Below, piece after piece: positions 42,916 to 52,164 of a DNA stretch of 64,000 bases. The stretch's first letter is position 1, and each line of letters begins with the position of its first letter. The DNA comes from Shewanella algae (GTDB lineage Bacteria; Pseudomonadota; Gammaproteobacteria; Enterobacterales; Shewanellaceae): positions 1,331,001-1,395,000 of the forward strand of contig NZ_CP068230.1 in the NCBI RefSeq assembly GCF_009183365.2, read 5' to 3'. A program made the position numbers and the translations under genes. Under the pieces are notes generated by a model. That model saw nothing but the letters and a program-made list of their open reading frames with translations, made no database searches and was not told where the DNA came from.

Positions 42916-43969
42916 AAGTCAAAACGCTCAGAATGTTCATCCAGATGGACGCCAACCAATCACCAAAGCTACTTTGCTCGGTTAAGAATGCAACCGTTGC
43001 TTTAGAACCATAACGAACATTACCGGGCACATTACCGTTCTCAAAGATAATGTTAACCGGATACCGTTGCGCGTTTAGGGAGTTATTGTTTGCGACTAAA
43101 AAGCCGGTAGCCTGATCCGTTTCATTACTCCCTCCCGTGCCCCAGCCTATGCTTTCGACTCTTCCTTCGAGCACTCGACCCGGTAAAGCGTCCATGACAA
43201 TTTTTACTTTTTGATTGACACGGATATGCTCCAGAGAATTTTCTCTTACCAGCGCCGATACCCAGACACCTCTTGGGTCGATAAAAGTAAGTAGCGGAGA
43301 GCCTACACTGGCTTTTTGCCCAACAGTGAGCTGTAGGTTGGTCACAATACCTTTGGAAGGGGCAATAACTTTAGTGCGTTGTAAGTCTAACTCTGCTTTT
43401 TCCAGGCTGGCTATTGCGGCGAGGATCTGCGGGTTGTCTTGCCCTTCAGGACCAAGGTTTTGTTTTGCTTGTACCAGAGAGGCTTCTGCTGCATTTAAGG
43501 CGGCTTGGGCTCGATCCCTGGCTTCAATCGCATTATCCAGCTCAGCTTTACTCAATACGCCTTTTGCTGCCAATTCAGTGATTCGGGCCGCTTGCTCTCT
43601 GGTATTATCGCGCGCCGCCAATGACTCAATCACTTTGGCTTGCGCGACTTCAACGGCTGCAGTACTGGCGCCGATATTTTGCCCTGCAATAGCCAGGTTG
43701 GCTTGAGCCGTGCGCAAGTTGATTTGATAATCTCTGGAATCAATTTCAAATAAAGTCTGGCCGGATTCCACCACTTGGTTATTTCTGACCTTGACCTCGG
43801 TAATATTGCCTGAAACTTCGGGAGCGACTCTAACCAGATAAGAGTGGATTCTGGCCATCCCTGTCATTGGGGTTACACGATCAGCCCACAAGCTATAGAG
43901 CCAAATGAAAAAGACGAGGCCAATGATGAAAAAACTCAGCTTTCTGGAAGAGGACTCTGCTTGGGACAT
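42905..43969 (-). CDS. HlyD/EmrA-family membrane-fusion adaptor
   Basis: 354 aa: one N-terminal membrane anchor (LSFFIIGLVFFIWLYSLW), split biotinyl-lipoyl domain (VRVAPEVSGNITEVKVRNNQ and APSKGIVTNLQLTVGQ), an alpha-hairpin coiled coil (about 90-185, rich in Ala/Glu/Gln) and a beta-barrel (GVWVSALVRENSLEHIRVNQ). It should link the DUF2955 pump to an outer-membrane channel encoded elsewhere. ATG 43969 (MSQAESSS) with GAGAG upstream is preferred to an ATG 13 codons earlier. Confidence 0.88.
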   Translation of the reverse strand: MSQAESSSRKLSFFIIGLVFFIWLYSLWADRVTPMTGMARIHSYLVRVAPEVSGNITEVKVRNNQVVESGQTLFEIDSRDYQINLRTAQANLAIAGQNIGASTAAVEVAQAKVIESLAARDNTREQAARITELAAKGVLSKAELDNAIEARDRAQAALNAAEASLVQAKQNLGPEGQDNPQILAAIASLEKAELDLQRTKVIAPSKGIVTNLQLTVGQKASVGSPLLTFIDPRGVWVSALVRENSLEHIRVNQKVKIVMDALPGRVLEGRVESIGWGTGGSNETDQATGFLVANNNSLNAQRYPVNIIFENGNVPGNVRYGSKATVAFLTEQSSFGDWLASIWMNILSVLTYVS

Positions 43970-44458
43970 AGGATAACTCTCTTGACGATCTGCTATAGCA
44001 TGTGGCATTTGTGTCTGAAATTATATGTTTGTTAATAAATGTTTGATAGTTTTTTGGGGGATGATAGTTTGATTGGGTACTCATTTGGATAAGTTTTTCT
44101 GATTACAGTGTGTTGGATTGACTTGAGGAAGTCTCAGATAGCTTGTTGAACACACTGGTACAGCAATGGGACTTTACGGACGATATATAAGGTCTGTTGG
44201 GGGAAAAGACTATAACGTAGCAAAGTACCATTCTATTGGCTGCATATTGTGCGGCTATGCTGGTAAGACTATTAGTGTAAGTACTTAGCGTAAGTACGTT
44301 GATAATTTTGTTGGCAGGAGTAACTTATCGGCTCGTCTTGAGTCTGTTCTTTTAGCTCTGAGAAATATTAGTGGTCAATAAAACCTAACTCTGCATTTTG
44401 GTTGGCTGGATTAGTGAACAACGAGAATTGATTCTTAAAACTGGTTAACAGTAAAGAT
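43970..44458. other. AT-rich intergenic region, about 490 bp
   Basis: No credible gene. Contains a direct repeat of GTAAGTAC (44277-44303 area) and scattered stops in all frames. Probably the promoter region of the HlyD gene plus unexplained DNA. Confidence 0.5.
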
Positions 44459-44479
44459 AAAGGCCCATAAGGGCCTTTT
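44459..44479 (-). terminator. Terminator of mutY-yggX
   Basis: AAAGGCCC / GGGCCTTT stem with a four-base loop; on the minus strand it runs into ATCTTTACTG, 30 bases past yggX. Confidence 0.8.
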
Positions 44480-44508
44480 CTCATTTCGCTCGCTACAGCT
44501 ATAGCGGC

Positions 44509-44787
44509 TTATTCATCTTCTGCCGGTGGCACGTAGCCTTCAATCTGTACTTCCTGACCTTCGAACAGGAAGGCGACCATCTGCTCTTCCAGCAGTTTGC
44601 GATCATCGACATTCATCATGTTCAGTTTCTTTTCGTTGATCAGCATGGTCTGTTTTTTCTGCCACAGGCCCCAGGCCTCTTTGCTGATGCTGTCGAAAAT
44701 GCGCTTGCCGAGTTCGCCGGGATACAGTTGGAAATCCAGGCCATCGGCTTCTTTCTTGAGATAGACGCAGTTAACTGTGCGTGCCAT
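44509..44787 (-). CDS. yggX: Fe(2+)-trafficking / oxidative damage protection protein
   Basis: 92 aa. Family signature from the start: ARTVNCVYLKKEADGLDFQL, PGELGKRIFDSISKEAWGLW and QTMLINEKKLNMMN. The conserved Cys7 is present. YggX limits oxidative damage and has been linked to iron handling and Fe-S repair. It follows mutY by two bases, an arrangement common in gammaproteobacteria and suggestive since MutY carries a 4Fe-4S cluster. Confidence 0.95.
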   Translation of the reverse strand: MARTVNCVYLKKEADGLDFQLYPGELGKRIFDSISKEAWGLWQKKQTMLINEKKLNMMNVDDRKLLEEQMVAFLFEGQEVQIEGYVPPAEDE

Positions 44788-44789
44788 GT

Positions 44790-45896
44790 TTACTCCTTGG
44801 TCAGACTCGGTTCCAGGCTGGCCAATACCCGCTCTGTTGCAGCGGCCAGTCCCACCCGGGAAGGTTGGTTTAAGTTATACCAGAGACAGGGTTTGGGTTC
44901 CATTACCCTGTCTTTACTCTGGGCGCTGTGACCTTGGTCCAGCAGCATGTCTGTGACTACTTTGCTCTTTAGCCGCAGCAGCATAGGCTGGGCGTCCAGG
45001 TGAAAGTGGCTGAAGGTGTGACGAAAACCGGGTAGCTCTGTGATGCTGTGCTCTGCAAGCCCCAACTCTTTGGCGGCTTGCAGCAGGTTTTGTCTGTTGC
45101 TGAACTCGGGGAAACACCAGAGGCCGCCCCAGATCCCAGCGGGTGGCCTTTGCTGCAGCAAGATCTCGCCATTGTGTTCCAGCACCAGTAGCCAGGCTTC
45201 TTTGGCCGGAATCGCCTTCTTCGGCTTCTTACCGGGGAATTCGCCCTGGCGCCCCATTAGCTGCGCCTTGCAATCGCGGGCGACCGGGCACTGGTCACAG
45301 GCGGGGCGGGAGCGGGTGCAAATGGTGGCACCTATATCCATCATCGCCTGGTTGTATTTTTGGATCTCGGCCTTGGGCGTGAGCGCTTCGGTCAGCTGCC
45401 AGAGTTGGTTTTCCACATCCTTTTGCCCGGGCCAACCTTCTATGGCGCCGTGGCGGGCGAGTACCCGTTTGACGTTGCCATCCAATATGGGGTGATGTTG
45501 CCCCAAAGACAGCGACAGTACCGCACCTGCAGTTGAGCGACCAATGCCCGGCAGTGCCAGCACCGAGTCAAAGTCGGTTGGAAACTCGCCTTGGAACTCA
45601 TCACGCACCTTGATGGCGGCCTTGTGCAGGTTACGGGCGCGGGCGTAATAGCCCAGACCTGTCCACAGATGCAGCACTTCGTCCGTGTCGGCATTGGCCA
45701 GGCTGACGACATCGGGGAAACGGGCAATGAATTTTTGGAAGTAGGGGATAACAGTCGCGACCTGGGTCTGCTGCAACATAATCTCAGAAATCCATACTTT
45801 ATATGGGGTCTTTTGCTGTTGCCATGGCAGAGTCTTGCGACCATTCAAGTCGTACCATTTTACGATACGTTCTGCGAAAGAGGCTGTCTTGTTCAT
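44790..45896 (-). CDS. mutY: A/G-specific adenine glycosylase
   Basis: 368-aa base-excision-repair enzyme removing A opposite 8-oxoG. Catalytic Glu in ISEIMLQQTQV, helix-hairpin-helix LPGIGRSTAGAVLSLSLG with catalytic Asp in PILDGNVKRVLARHG, four Cys of the 4Fe-4S loop (CTRSRPACDQCPVARDC), and a C-terminal NUDIX-like 8-oxoG recognition domain (LLVLEHNGEILLQQRPPAGI). It is divergent from trmB with 171 bp between. Confidence 0.96.
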   Translation of the reverse strand: MNKTASFAERIVKWYDLNGRKTLPWQQQKTPYKVWISEIMLQQTQVATVIPYFQKFIARFPDVVSLANADTDEVLHLWTGLGYYARARNLHKAAIKVRDEFQGEFPTDFDSVLALPGIGRSTAGAVLSLSLGQHHPILDGNVKRVLARHGAIEGWPGQKDVENQLWQLTEALTPKAEIQKYNQAMMDIGATICTRSRPACDQCPVARDCKAQLMGRQGEFPGKKPKKAIPAKEAWLLVLEHNGEILLQQRPPAGIWGGLWCFPEFSNRQNLLQAAKELGLAEHSITELPGFRHTFSHFHLDAQPMLLRLKSKVVTDMLLDQGHSAQSKDRVMEPKPCLWYNLNQPSRVGLAAATERVLASLEPSLTKE

Positions 45897-46067
45897 CGGC
45901 GCAGTGTAGCCGCAGCCAAGGGGCGAAACAAGGAGATTGATCCCCCCAAATGATTGACTTATTTCGTTCTTGTGGATTGTTGGTATACTTTTTCAGCATC
46001 AGGGCTTGCACTGTATGGTGAACTTTGGATAATGCCCTTCTTTTTTCAAACCTCTCTAGGGGCAAAA

Positions 46068-46784
46068 ATGAGCGAAGTCACAACGGCCGAGTTTAACGAA
46101 GAAGGCAAGTATCTGCGCAAAGTAAGAAGCTTTGTGCTGCGTGAGGGTCGCCTCACCAAGGGCCAGGCCCAGGCCATAGAAGCGCATTGGGGCAGCATGG
46201 GGCTGGATTATTCCCCCGAGCCGCTGGATTTGAACGCCGTTTTTGCCCGTGAGGCAGACACAGTGCTGGAGATAGGTTTTGGTATGGGTGCCTCACTGGT
46301 GACCATGGCCAAGGAAGCCCCCGAGCTTAACTTTATCGGTATCGAAGTGCACAAGCCTGGTGTGGGCGCCTGTCTTGCCGATGCCGGCGAAGCCGGAGTC
46401 ACCAACCTGAGAGTATTCCATCACGATGCCATGGAAGTGCTGGAGCATGCCATTGCCGATAATTCTCTGGCGCGGCTGCAGCTGTTTTTCCCCGACCCAT
46501 GGCATAAGAAACGCCACCACAAGCGCCGCATAGTGCAGCCGGCCTTTGCCGAGTTGGTGCGCCGTAAACTGAAAATCGGTGGTGTGTTCCACATGGCTAC
46601 CGATTGGGAAAACTACAGCGAGCATATGCTGGAAGTGATGAATGCCGCCCCCGGCTATCGCAACCTTTCCAGCGATGGCACTGTAGTGCCACGGCCGGAT
46701 TACCGTCCGTTGACCAAGTTCGAGGCCCGCGGCCAGCGCCTGGGTCACGGTGTTTGGGATCTGATGTTCGAACGTACAGAGTAA
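46068..46784 (+). CDS. trmB: tRNA (guanine-N7-)-methyltransferase
   Basis: 238 aa. SAM-binding LEIGFGMGASLVTMAKEAP and the TrmB signature FPDPWHKKRHHKRRI are present, with TDWENYSEHML near the end. It methylates G46 of tRNAs. ATG 46068 has AGGGG upstream; an earlier in-frame ATG is not supported. First gene of trmB-yggL-glsB. Confidence 0.96.
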   Translation: MSEVTTAEFNEEGKYLRKVRSFVLREGRLTKGQAQAIEAHWGSMGLDYSPEPLDLNAVFAREADTVLEIGFGMGASLVTMAKEAPELNFIGIEVHKPGVGACLADAGEAGVTNLRVFHHDAMEVLEHAIADNSLARLQLFFPDPWHKKRHHKRRIVQPAFAELVRRKLKIGGVFHMATDWENYSEHMLEVMNAAPGYRNLSSDGTVVPRPDYRPLTKFEARGQRLGHGVWDLMFERTE

Positions 46785-46806
46785 TTACACCTGAGGGAGA
46801 AGCAGT

Positions 46807-47130
46807 ATGGCTATTCGCAGTCGTCGTTTGCGCAAGAAATTGCGTGTTGATGAATTCCAGGAGTTGGGATTTGACGTAAGTTGGCGTTTTGCCGACTCTG
46901 TGTCGGAGGAACAGATAGATCCCCTGGTCGACCGTTTTATTGATGAAGTCATAGAACCTAGAGGCTTGGGCTTCCACGGTGGCGGCCACAGAGAATGGGA
47001 AGGCATTATTGCCACCCAAAGAATTGGCAAGTGCACCGAAGATGACAGAAGTGCAGTCAAGGCATTCTGGGAAGCTCAGCCAATCAGCGAGTTGGAAGTT
47101 ACTGAGCTGTACGACATTTGGTGGAGTTAA
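46807..47130 (+). CDS. yggL: YggL/DUF469 family protein
   Basis: 107 aa, normal length for YggL. Signatures: RSRRLRKKLRVDEFQELGF, FIDEVIEPRGLGFHGGG and WEGIIATQRIGKCTEDDR. YggL has been found associated with the 50S ribosomal subunit; its role is not settled. GGGAG precedes the ATG; the gene overlaps the glsB start. Confidence 0.94.
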   Translation: MAIRSRRLRKKLRVDEFQELGFDVSWRFADSVSEEQIDPLVDRFIDEVIEPRGLGFHGGGHREWEGIIATQRIGKCTEDDRSAVKAFWEAQPISELEVTELYDIWWS

Positions 47131-48044
47131 TCCCGGACGAGGCCTTGCTTGAGCAGGTGCTCGACAGGGTTCGCCCTCTGATTGGCCAGGGTAAGGTGGC
47201 GGATTATATTCCGGCCCTTGCCCGGGTCAATGCCAACAAGCTGGGGATTGCCGTCACCATGGCCGACGGCACCACAGTGGGGGCAGGGGATTATTTAGAG
47301 CCTTTTTCCATTCAAAGTATTTCCAAAGTGTTCAGCCTGACACTGGCGCTGACACTCTATGAAGAAAGCGAAATCTGGAGCCGGGTAGGCAAAGAGCCGT
47401 CGGGTCACTCATTTAATTCTCTGGTGCAGGTGGAGTTGGAGCGCGGCATTCCCCGTAATCCCTTTATCAATGCCGGTGCGCTGGTCATAGCCGACTTGCT
47501 GCAGAGCCGCCTCGGAGCGCCCAAGCACAGAATGCTGGAAGTGGTTCGCCGTTTGGCGGGTAATCCGCATATCTGCTACGACAAGGTGGTGGCCGATTCC
47601 GAGTATCAGCACAGCGCCCGCAATGCAGCGATTGCCTATCTGATGAAGTCCTTCGGTAACTTCAACAATGATGTGGATACTGTGCTGCGAAGCTATTTCC
47701 ATTACTGCGCCTTGAAAATGAGCTGCGCCGATCTTTCCCGGGCCATGATGTATCTGGTCCAAGGCGGTAAGGCATTGGATGGCAAAGAGCTGATATCACC
47801 GCTGCAGAGCCGCAGACTCAATGCGCTCCTGGCTACATCCGGGCTTTATGACGGCGCCGGTGAGTTTGCCTACCGGGTCGGCATGCCGGGCAAGAGTGGA
47901 GTCGGTGGTGGCATAATCGCTGTGATCCCCGGTGACATGTCCATCTGTGTCTGGTCGCCGGAGCTTGACCGCAGCGGCAACTCACTCGCCGGAACGGCAG
48001 CGCTGGAGCAACTCAGGCTGGCCGTTGGCCGCTCAATCTTCTGA
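47121..48044 (+). CDS. glsB: Glutaminase
   Basis: About 307-aa serine-type glutaminase, glutamine to glutamate plus ammonia. Active-site Ser-x-x-Lys in PFSIQSISKVFSL, plus VGKEPSGHSFNSLVQ, NPFINAGALVIADLL and KSGVGGGIIAVIPG. The start is uncertain: TTG 47118 or GTG 47121, both inside the end of yggL with no clear Shine-Dalgarno, so translation is probably coupled to yggL. Confidence 0.93.
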   Translation: MELIPDEALLEQVLDRVRPLIGQGKVADYIPALARVNANKLGIAVTMADGTTVGAGDYLEPFSIQSISKVFSLTLALTLYEESEIWSRVGKEPSGHSFNSLVQVELERGIPRNPFINAGALVIADLLQSRLGAPKHRMLEVVRRLAGNPHICYDKVVADSEYQHSARNAAIAYLMKSFGNFNNDVDTVLRSYFHYCALKMSCADLSRAMMYLVQGGKALDGKELISPLQSRRLNALLATSGLYDGAGEFAYRVGMPGKSGVGGGIIAVIPGDMSICVWSPELDRSGNSLAGTAALEQLRLAVGRSIF

Positions 48045-48048
48045 TCCC

Positions 48049-48078
48049 AAAGGCAGCATTCCGCTGCCTTTGTTTTTT
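48049..48078 (+). terminator. Terminator of trmB-yggL-glsB
   Basis: AAAGGCAGC / GCTGCCTTT stem, ATTCC loop, then GTTTTTT, five bases after the glsB stop. Confidence 0.92.
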
Positions 48079-48079
48079 A

Positions 48080-49682
48080 CGCCATACCATAGCTTTTAGC
48101 CTAAAGTTGCACATTAGGCGCTTGCCGAGTTTCCGGCGACGGATGTTTCTCATTGCCTGCCGCAGGCTTATGCACAGGCGATCCTGTGACTCGGCGTTAA
48201 TACGTCCTTGTAGCCTCGACGAAAACATCTGACCTACAGGGACGTAGGAAATGCCGAATTTGTCTGGAACAAAATTCGGCCCTGTTTTCGACGGTCACAG
48301 TTCCGCCTGTGCCAGGGAAATAGGCGTATGTTAGTGGGTATATAAGCAATTTCAAGCAACGCTATGATTGCAGAATTGCACCAACTCCCGCTCGAAGCGG
48401 CCGCAGGGCGTTGATGATAATCGCGTAGCGAGGCATGGATGCCGAAGCAGCGCCAGTCGAATCAGGGATGAGCGTCTGGCGCGATAGCGAATTGGCATCA
48501 TAAGCACAAGGGGTTTTCCGCTGCGTCGCGGGTCGCAGGGGGGTTGGAAAGGGGGCGAGTCGATACAGCCCCCTTTCCTCGGGTGTGGGGTGAAGCTCCA
48601 CGACTTTAGGCCGCTGGTACAGCGGCTATCATGGCTGCCAGCTAAAAGTTACTAATTAGTATTGGCAAGGCCTCCGGCGACGGATGTTTCTCATTGCCTG
48701 CCGCAGGCTTATGCACAGGCGATCCTATGACACGCTGTTAACCCATCCTTGGGCGCTCGACGAAAAAGTCCCTGTTTTCGACGGTCACAGTCCCGCCTGT
48801 ACCTGGAATTAGGCGTATATCTGCAGCTGAATACGACACTTTGGGATGAGGAATTGCACCAAATTCCCCTCGGTGTCGCCGAAAGCCGTTGGCGCAAATA
48901 ACGTGGCTGAGGCATGGATGCCGAAGCAGCGCCAGTCGAATCAGGGATGAGCGTCTGAAGCGGTAGTTATTTGCGCCATTAGGCCGAGGGGCTTTCGACA
49001 CCGTGTGGGGCGGCAAGGGAGATCCAAGAGGGGATTGCTGTTGATCCCTTCTTGGTCGGGTGTGGGGCGAAGCTCCACGACTTTAGGCTGCTGGCACAGC
49101 GGCTATCATAGCTTTTAGCTAAAAGTTACTAATTAGTATTGGCAGGGCCTCCGGCGACGGATGTTTCTCATTGCCTGCCGCAGGCTTATGCACAGGCGAT
49201 CCTGTGACTCGCTGCAAGTACGTCCCTGTAAGCTCTGCCTCGCCATCCCTGGCTCGGAAGGTCACAGTTCCGCCTGTGCCTGAAAATGAGGTGTATGTCT
49301 GCGGGCATATAGGTCGCTTCAAACAAGTTAGCTCTTACAGAATTGCACCGACTCCCCTTCGGAGCCGCCGCTGGCGTTGTTGCAAATTGGCGTAGCCGAG
49401 ACAGGGATGTCGAGGCTCGAAGGTCGAGCAAGGCGAATGTTGCGAAGCGACAAGTTCATGAGCGCGAGCCAAGGAAGGCGAGCTGGCCCTTATGCATGGA
49501 TGCGTTTGGCGAGTCCTGAGTGTAGCCAATTTGTTTCATAAGCCAGCGGGGATTTCGGCTACGTCGGGGGGTCCTTGGGGATGCAAGGGGCTTTGGACAA
49601 GCAAAGCCTCTTGCCCGGTGTGGTGTGGAACACCACGACTTTAGGCTGCTGGCACAGCGGCTATTATGGCTTTTAATCCCGA
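48080..49682. repeat. Structured repeat array II (A-B-A-B-A-B-A)
   Basis: Fills nearly the whole gene-free stretch between glsB and the DUF2884 gene. Modules: A2 48080-48382, B2 48383-48604, A3 48605-48860, B3 48861-49081, A4 49082-49349, B4 49350-49639 and an A fragment 49640-49682. A modules share a CCGCTG/CAGCGG hairpin and a long GCACAGGCG...CGCCTGTGC stem; B modules share flanks (GAATTGCACC ... CTCCACGAC). B2 is almost identical to B1 of array I; B3 and B4 have different stems that still pair. Short hairpins of form nnCA(G/T)GGATGnn recur. Frames across it show no coding signal. Confidence 0.85.
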
Positions 49683-49949
49683 ATGCAGTGAAGAAAAGGA
49701 ACAGTCTTGGCCATCCAGAGTATTCCCTGTTAAACCTTTCTTTGGTTTCTTGTGTCTTATTCATCATAACGGCTACAAGTTGGTAAAATTTGCCACTCCT
49801 AGATGGTGGATTTTCATATTCTGCTGCCTTACTTGATATTAATTCTTTTAGTATCAGTTGATTATAACTTTGGCACAAAGTCTGCTTTATTCTGAGCCAT
49901 AAGCGGTAACCAAGTTTACTCGGCAGATTAAAACGAGAGGGAAGACAGA

Positions 49950-50753
49950 ATGAAACAAGCGATTGGTGGAATATCTTTGGTGTGTGCACTGTTTGCGGCG
50001 GCGCCTGCTATGGCGATCAACTTTGAGCCAAGAGATGAGCAATGCGAGATGTCACTCAACTACGACATCTCACTGGAACCCAAGAAGCTGAGTGTCAGTA
50101 ATCAAGGGAAAGAACACTATCGAATTGAGCCGGGCCGCCTCTATGTGGAAGGTGAAGAAGTGGCCTTGAATGCCGAGCAGAGCAAGCTTGTCAACGATTA
50201 CTCGGATGCCATGGCTCAGCAGTTACCCGAAGTCATCTCTTTGGTGGAAGATGCCGTCATCATGGCGAGCGAGGCCGTGAGCATGGCCCTGACACCACTC
50301 TTGGGTGATGCCGCCGGTGCCAAGTTGGATGAAACCATGGGTAGTCTGCAACAACGAGTCTATGAAGTGGCTCATCGCAATGGTGACCAGTACTTCCTCG
50401 GGGCCACTGAAGAGTCGCTGGAAAATGCCTTTGGTGATGAGTTTTCCAAAGAAATAGAGCAACTGGTACAGCAGTCGCTAGGCAGTTTGATGATGGCCAT
50501 GGGCAGCGCCATGATGTCAGGTGAGGGCGAAACCTTTGATGAGAAGATCAATGCCTTCAGTCAGAAGATGGAAAAGATGGGCAAGGATATTGAAGTGCAA
50601 ATGGAGTCCCGCGCCCAGGAGATGGAGCAGAGAGCCGATGCGCTTTGCGACAACTTCCAACGTTTGGTGGTGCTGGAAGACAAGTTACGCAAGCAGATCC
50701 CTGAGCTGGGCGAATTCCAGGTACTGTCCGGCAAGGTTGAACTGCAGCAATAA
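49950..50753 (+). CDS. yggN: YggN/DUF2884 periplasmic protein
   Basis: 267 aa with a signal peptide (MKQAIGGISLVCALFAAAPAMA, cut after AMA). DUF2884 features: CEMSLNYDISLEPKKLSV near the start, a long helical middle, and the C-terminal RADALCDNFQRLVVLEDKLR. Function unknown across the family. GGGAAG precedes the ATG; a strong terminator follows. Confidence 0.88.
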   Translation: MKQAIGGISLVCALFAAAPAMAINFEPRDEQCEMSLNYDISLEPKKLSVSNQGKEHYRIEPGRLYVEGEEVALNAEQSKLVNDYSDAMAQQLPEVISLVEDAVIMASEAVSMALTPLLGDAAGAKLDETMGSLQQRVYEVAHRNGDQYFLGATEESLENAFGDEFSKEIEQLVQQSLGSLMMAMGSAMMSGEGETFDEKINAFSQKMEKMGKDIEVQMESRAQEMEQRADALCDNFQRLVVLEDKLRKQIPELGEFQVLSGKVELQQ

Positions 50754-50771
50754 GATTTAAGCTGGTGATTC

Positions 50772-50809
50772 CCCCTGTATCTTCCCCTCCCTTGATACAG
50801 GGGTTTTTT
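50772..50809 (+). terminator. Terminator of the DUF2884 gene
   Basis: CCCCTGTATC / GATACAGGGG perfect 10-bp stem, 12-base loop, then TTTTTT. Confidence 0.93.
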
Positions 50810-51068
50810 ATTGGTTGTCTGTCGATTATGTCATCACTGCGGCGGTTTTTTTGGCTCAAGGCTGTCCTTGGGTTAGAGTCAATAACAAAGAATTGGTATA
50901 CTTCGCAAAAATAATCAAACTGACACCCAAGTCAGGACTCAGTGACTCTACCCAGTGCGCTTTCCAAAACCCGGCAGCCCACACCCCATTATGGGGTCTT
51001 GACGGTGAGGCCCGTCGCTTTTCCAGGAAAGCTTTTACCAGTGTTGTAAACGGCTTAAGGCGACTTTC

Positions 51069-52016
51069 ATGTTAGAACTGTTAGAACCTATCGCTATTTT
51101 CACTCATGTCGCCCGTGCCGGCAGCTTCAGTGCCGCGGCGCGCAGGCTTGGAATATCCAAATCCAAGGTCAGTACCCAGGTTGCCGATCTTGAACATAAA
51201 CTCGGGATCCAGTTGATCCAGCGAACGACCCGTAGCTTAAGCCTCACCGAAGCCGGTAATCTGCTGTATGTGCAGGGGGAAGAACTGCTCAGGGATGCGG
51301 ATCAGGCGGTGGCCAGTGTGCACAACCTCAATGATGCCACCCGAGGCGTGCTCAAGGTAGGGATCTCCCAGTCGTTCGGCACCATGCATATTATTCCGGC
51401 ACTGCCCGAGTTTATGACCCGTCACCCGGATCTCGAGCTGCAGGTGAGCCTGTTGGACCATAAGGTTGATGTGGTCAGTGAAGGCCTGGATCTGCTGCTG
51501 ACCATGTCAGAGCAACTGCCTCTGGGTATGGTGGCCCGCCCGCTGATGAAGTGTCAGTTCCTGCTGGTGGCATCCCCCGGGTATGTTGCGGCCCACGGTA
51601 TGCCGGCCCGGCCGGAGCAGCTGGTGGAGCACAACTGTTTGGTTTACCACGGTGAATGGCATGAGCACAGCGTCTGGCAATTCAAGAAGGGCGATGACTA
51701 CTGTGAGATAGGGGTTTCGGGTAATTTCAGAGTCGACAATGCGCCGGCGCTCAAGTCTGCCGCTGTCAGTGGGCTTGGGGTGGTTTATCTCGCCAGTTAT
51801 CTGCTGGAAGATGAAATAGAAAAAGGCACTCTGGTTCCTCTACTTCCCGATTGGCAACTGACCCATCATCTGCCGCTGCAGGCGGTTTATCCAAGACGTA
51901 AACACTTGGCTCCCAAGGTGAGTGCCTTTATCGAGTTCATTAAGGATCACATAGGTACACCACCCTATTGGGACAAAAAATACGCAGATCTGTTTGCCCT
52001 GCGTCAGGAAAAATAA
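51069..52016 (+). CDS. LysR-family transcriptional regulator
   Basis: 315 aa. The N-terminal winged helix-turn-helix is IFTHVARAGSFSAAARRLGI, then SKSKVSTQVADLEHKLGIQL and TRSLSLTEAG; a LysR substrate domain (GVLKVGISQSFGTMHIIPAL onward) follows. It is nearest to the CrgA/AaeR-like group. Target genes cannot be named: no divergent partner is adjacent, and the gene lies between two terminators. Confidence 0.9.
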   Translation: MLELLEPIAIFTHVARAGSFSAAARRLGISKSKVSTQVADLEHKLGIQLIQRTTRSLSLTEAGNLLYVQGEELLRDADQAVASVHNLNDATRGVLKVGISQSFGTMHIIPALPEFMTRHPDLELQVSLLDHKVDVVSEGLDLLLTMSEQLPLGMVARPLMKCQFLLVASPGYVAAHGMPARPEQLVEHNCLVYHGEWHEHSVWQFKKGDDYCEIGVSGNFRVDNAPALKSAAVSGLGVVYLASYLLEDEIEKGTLVPLLPDWQLTHHLPLQAVYPRRKHLAPKVSAFIEFIKDHIGTPPYWDKKYADLFALRQEK

Positions 52017-52048
52017 AGAAATATCGTTCTTATAATAGAACAATGAAA

Positions 52049-52077
52049 AACACTCAAGTTCCGCTTGGGTGTTTTTT
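52049..52077 (+). terminator. Terminator of the LysR gene
   Basis: AACACTCAAG / CTTGGGTGTT stem, TTCCG loop, then TTTT. Confidence 0.88.
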
Positions 52078-52164
52078 GTTTTTATATCATGTAGATATTG
52101 AGGTTTTGTTGGTTTTTTTATCGCTTTATTGTTTAGTGAATCCTAAAGGTTTTTAATAATCTTG

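Noticed and set aside
48605..49682. Integron attC-like sites (TTAGGC next to hairpins)
   Set aside because: The core sites are not paired as R'/R'' boxes, no cassette genes lie between the repeats, and no integrase is nearby.
48080..49682. CRISPR array
   Set aside because: The repeats are 220-300 bp, partly diverged and without uniform spacers; no cas genes.
49456..49989. 177-codon minus-strand frame between the array and the DUF2884 gene
   Set aside because: Most of it is repeat DNA and the start overlaps the signal peptide of the gene on the other strand; no domain features.
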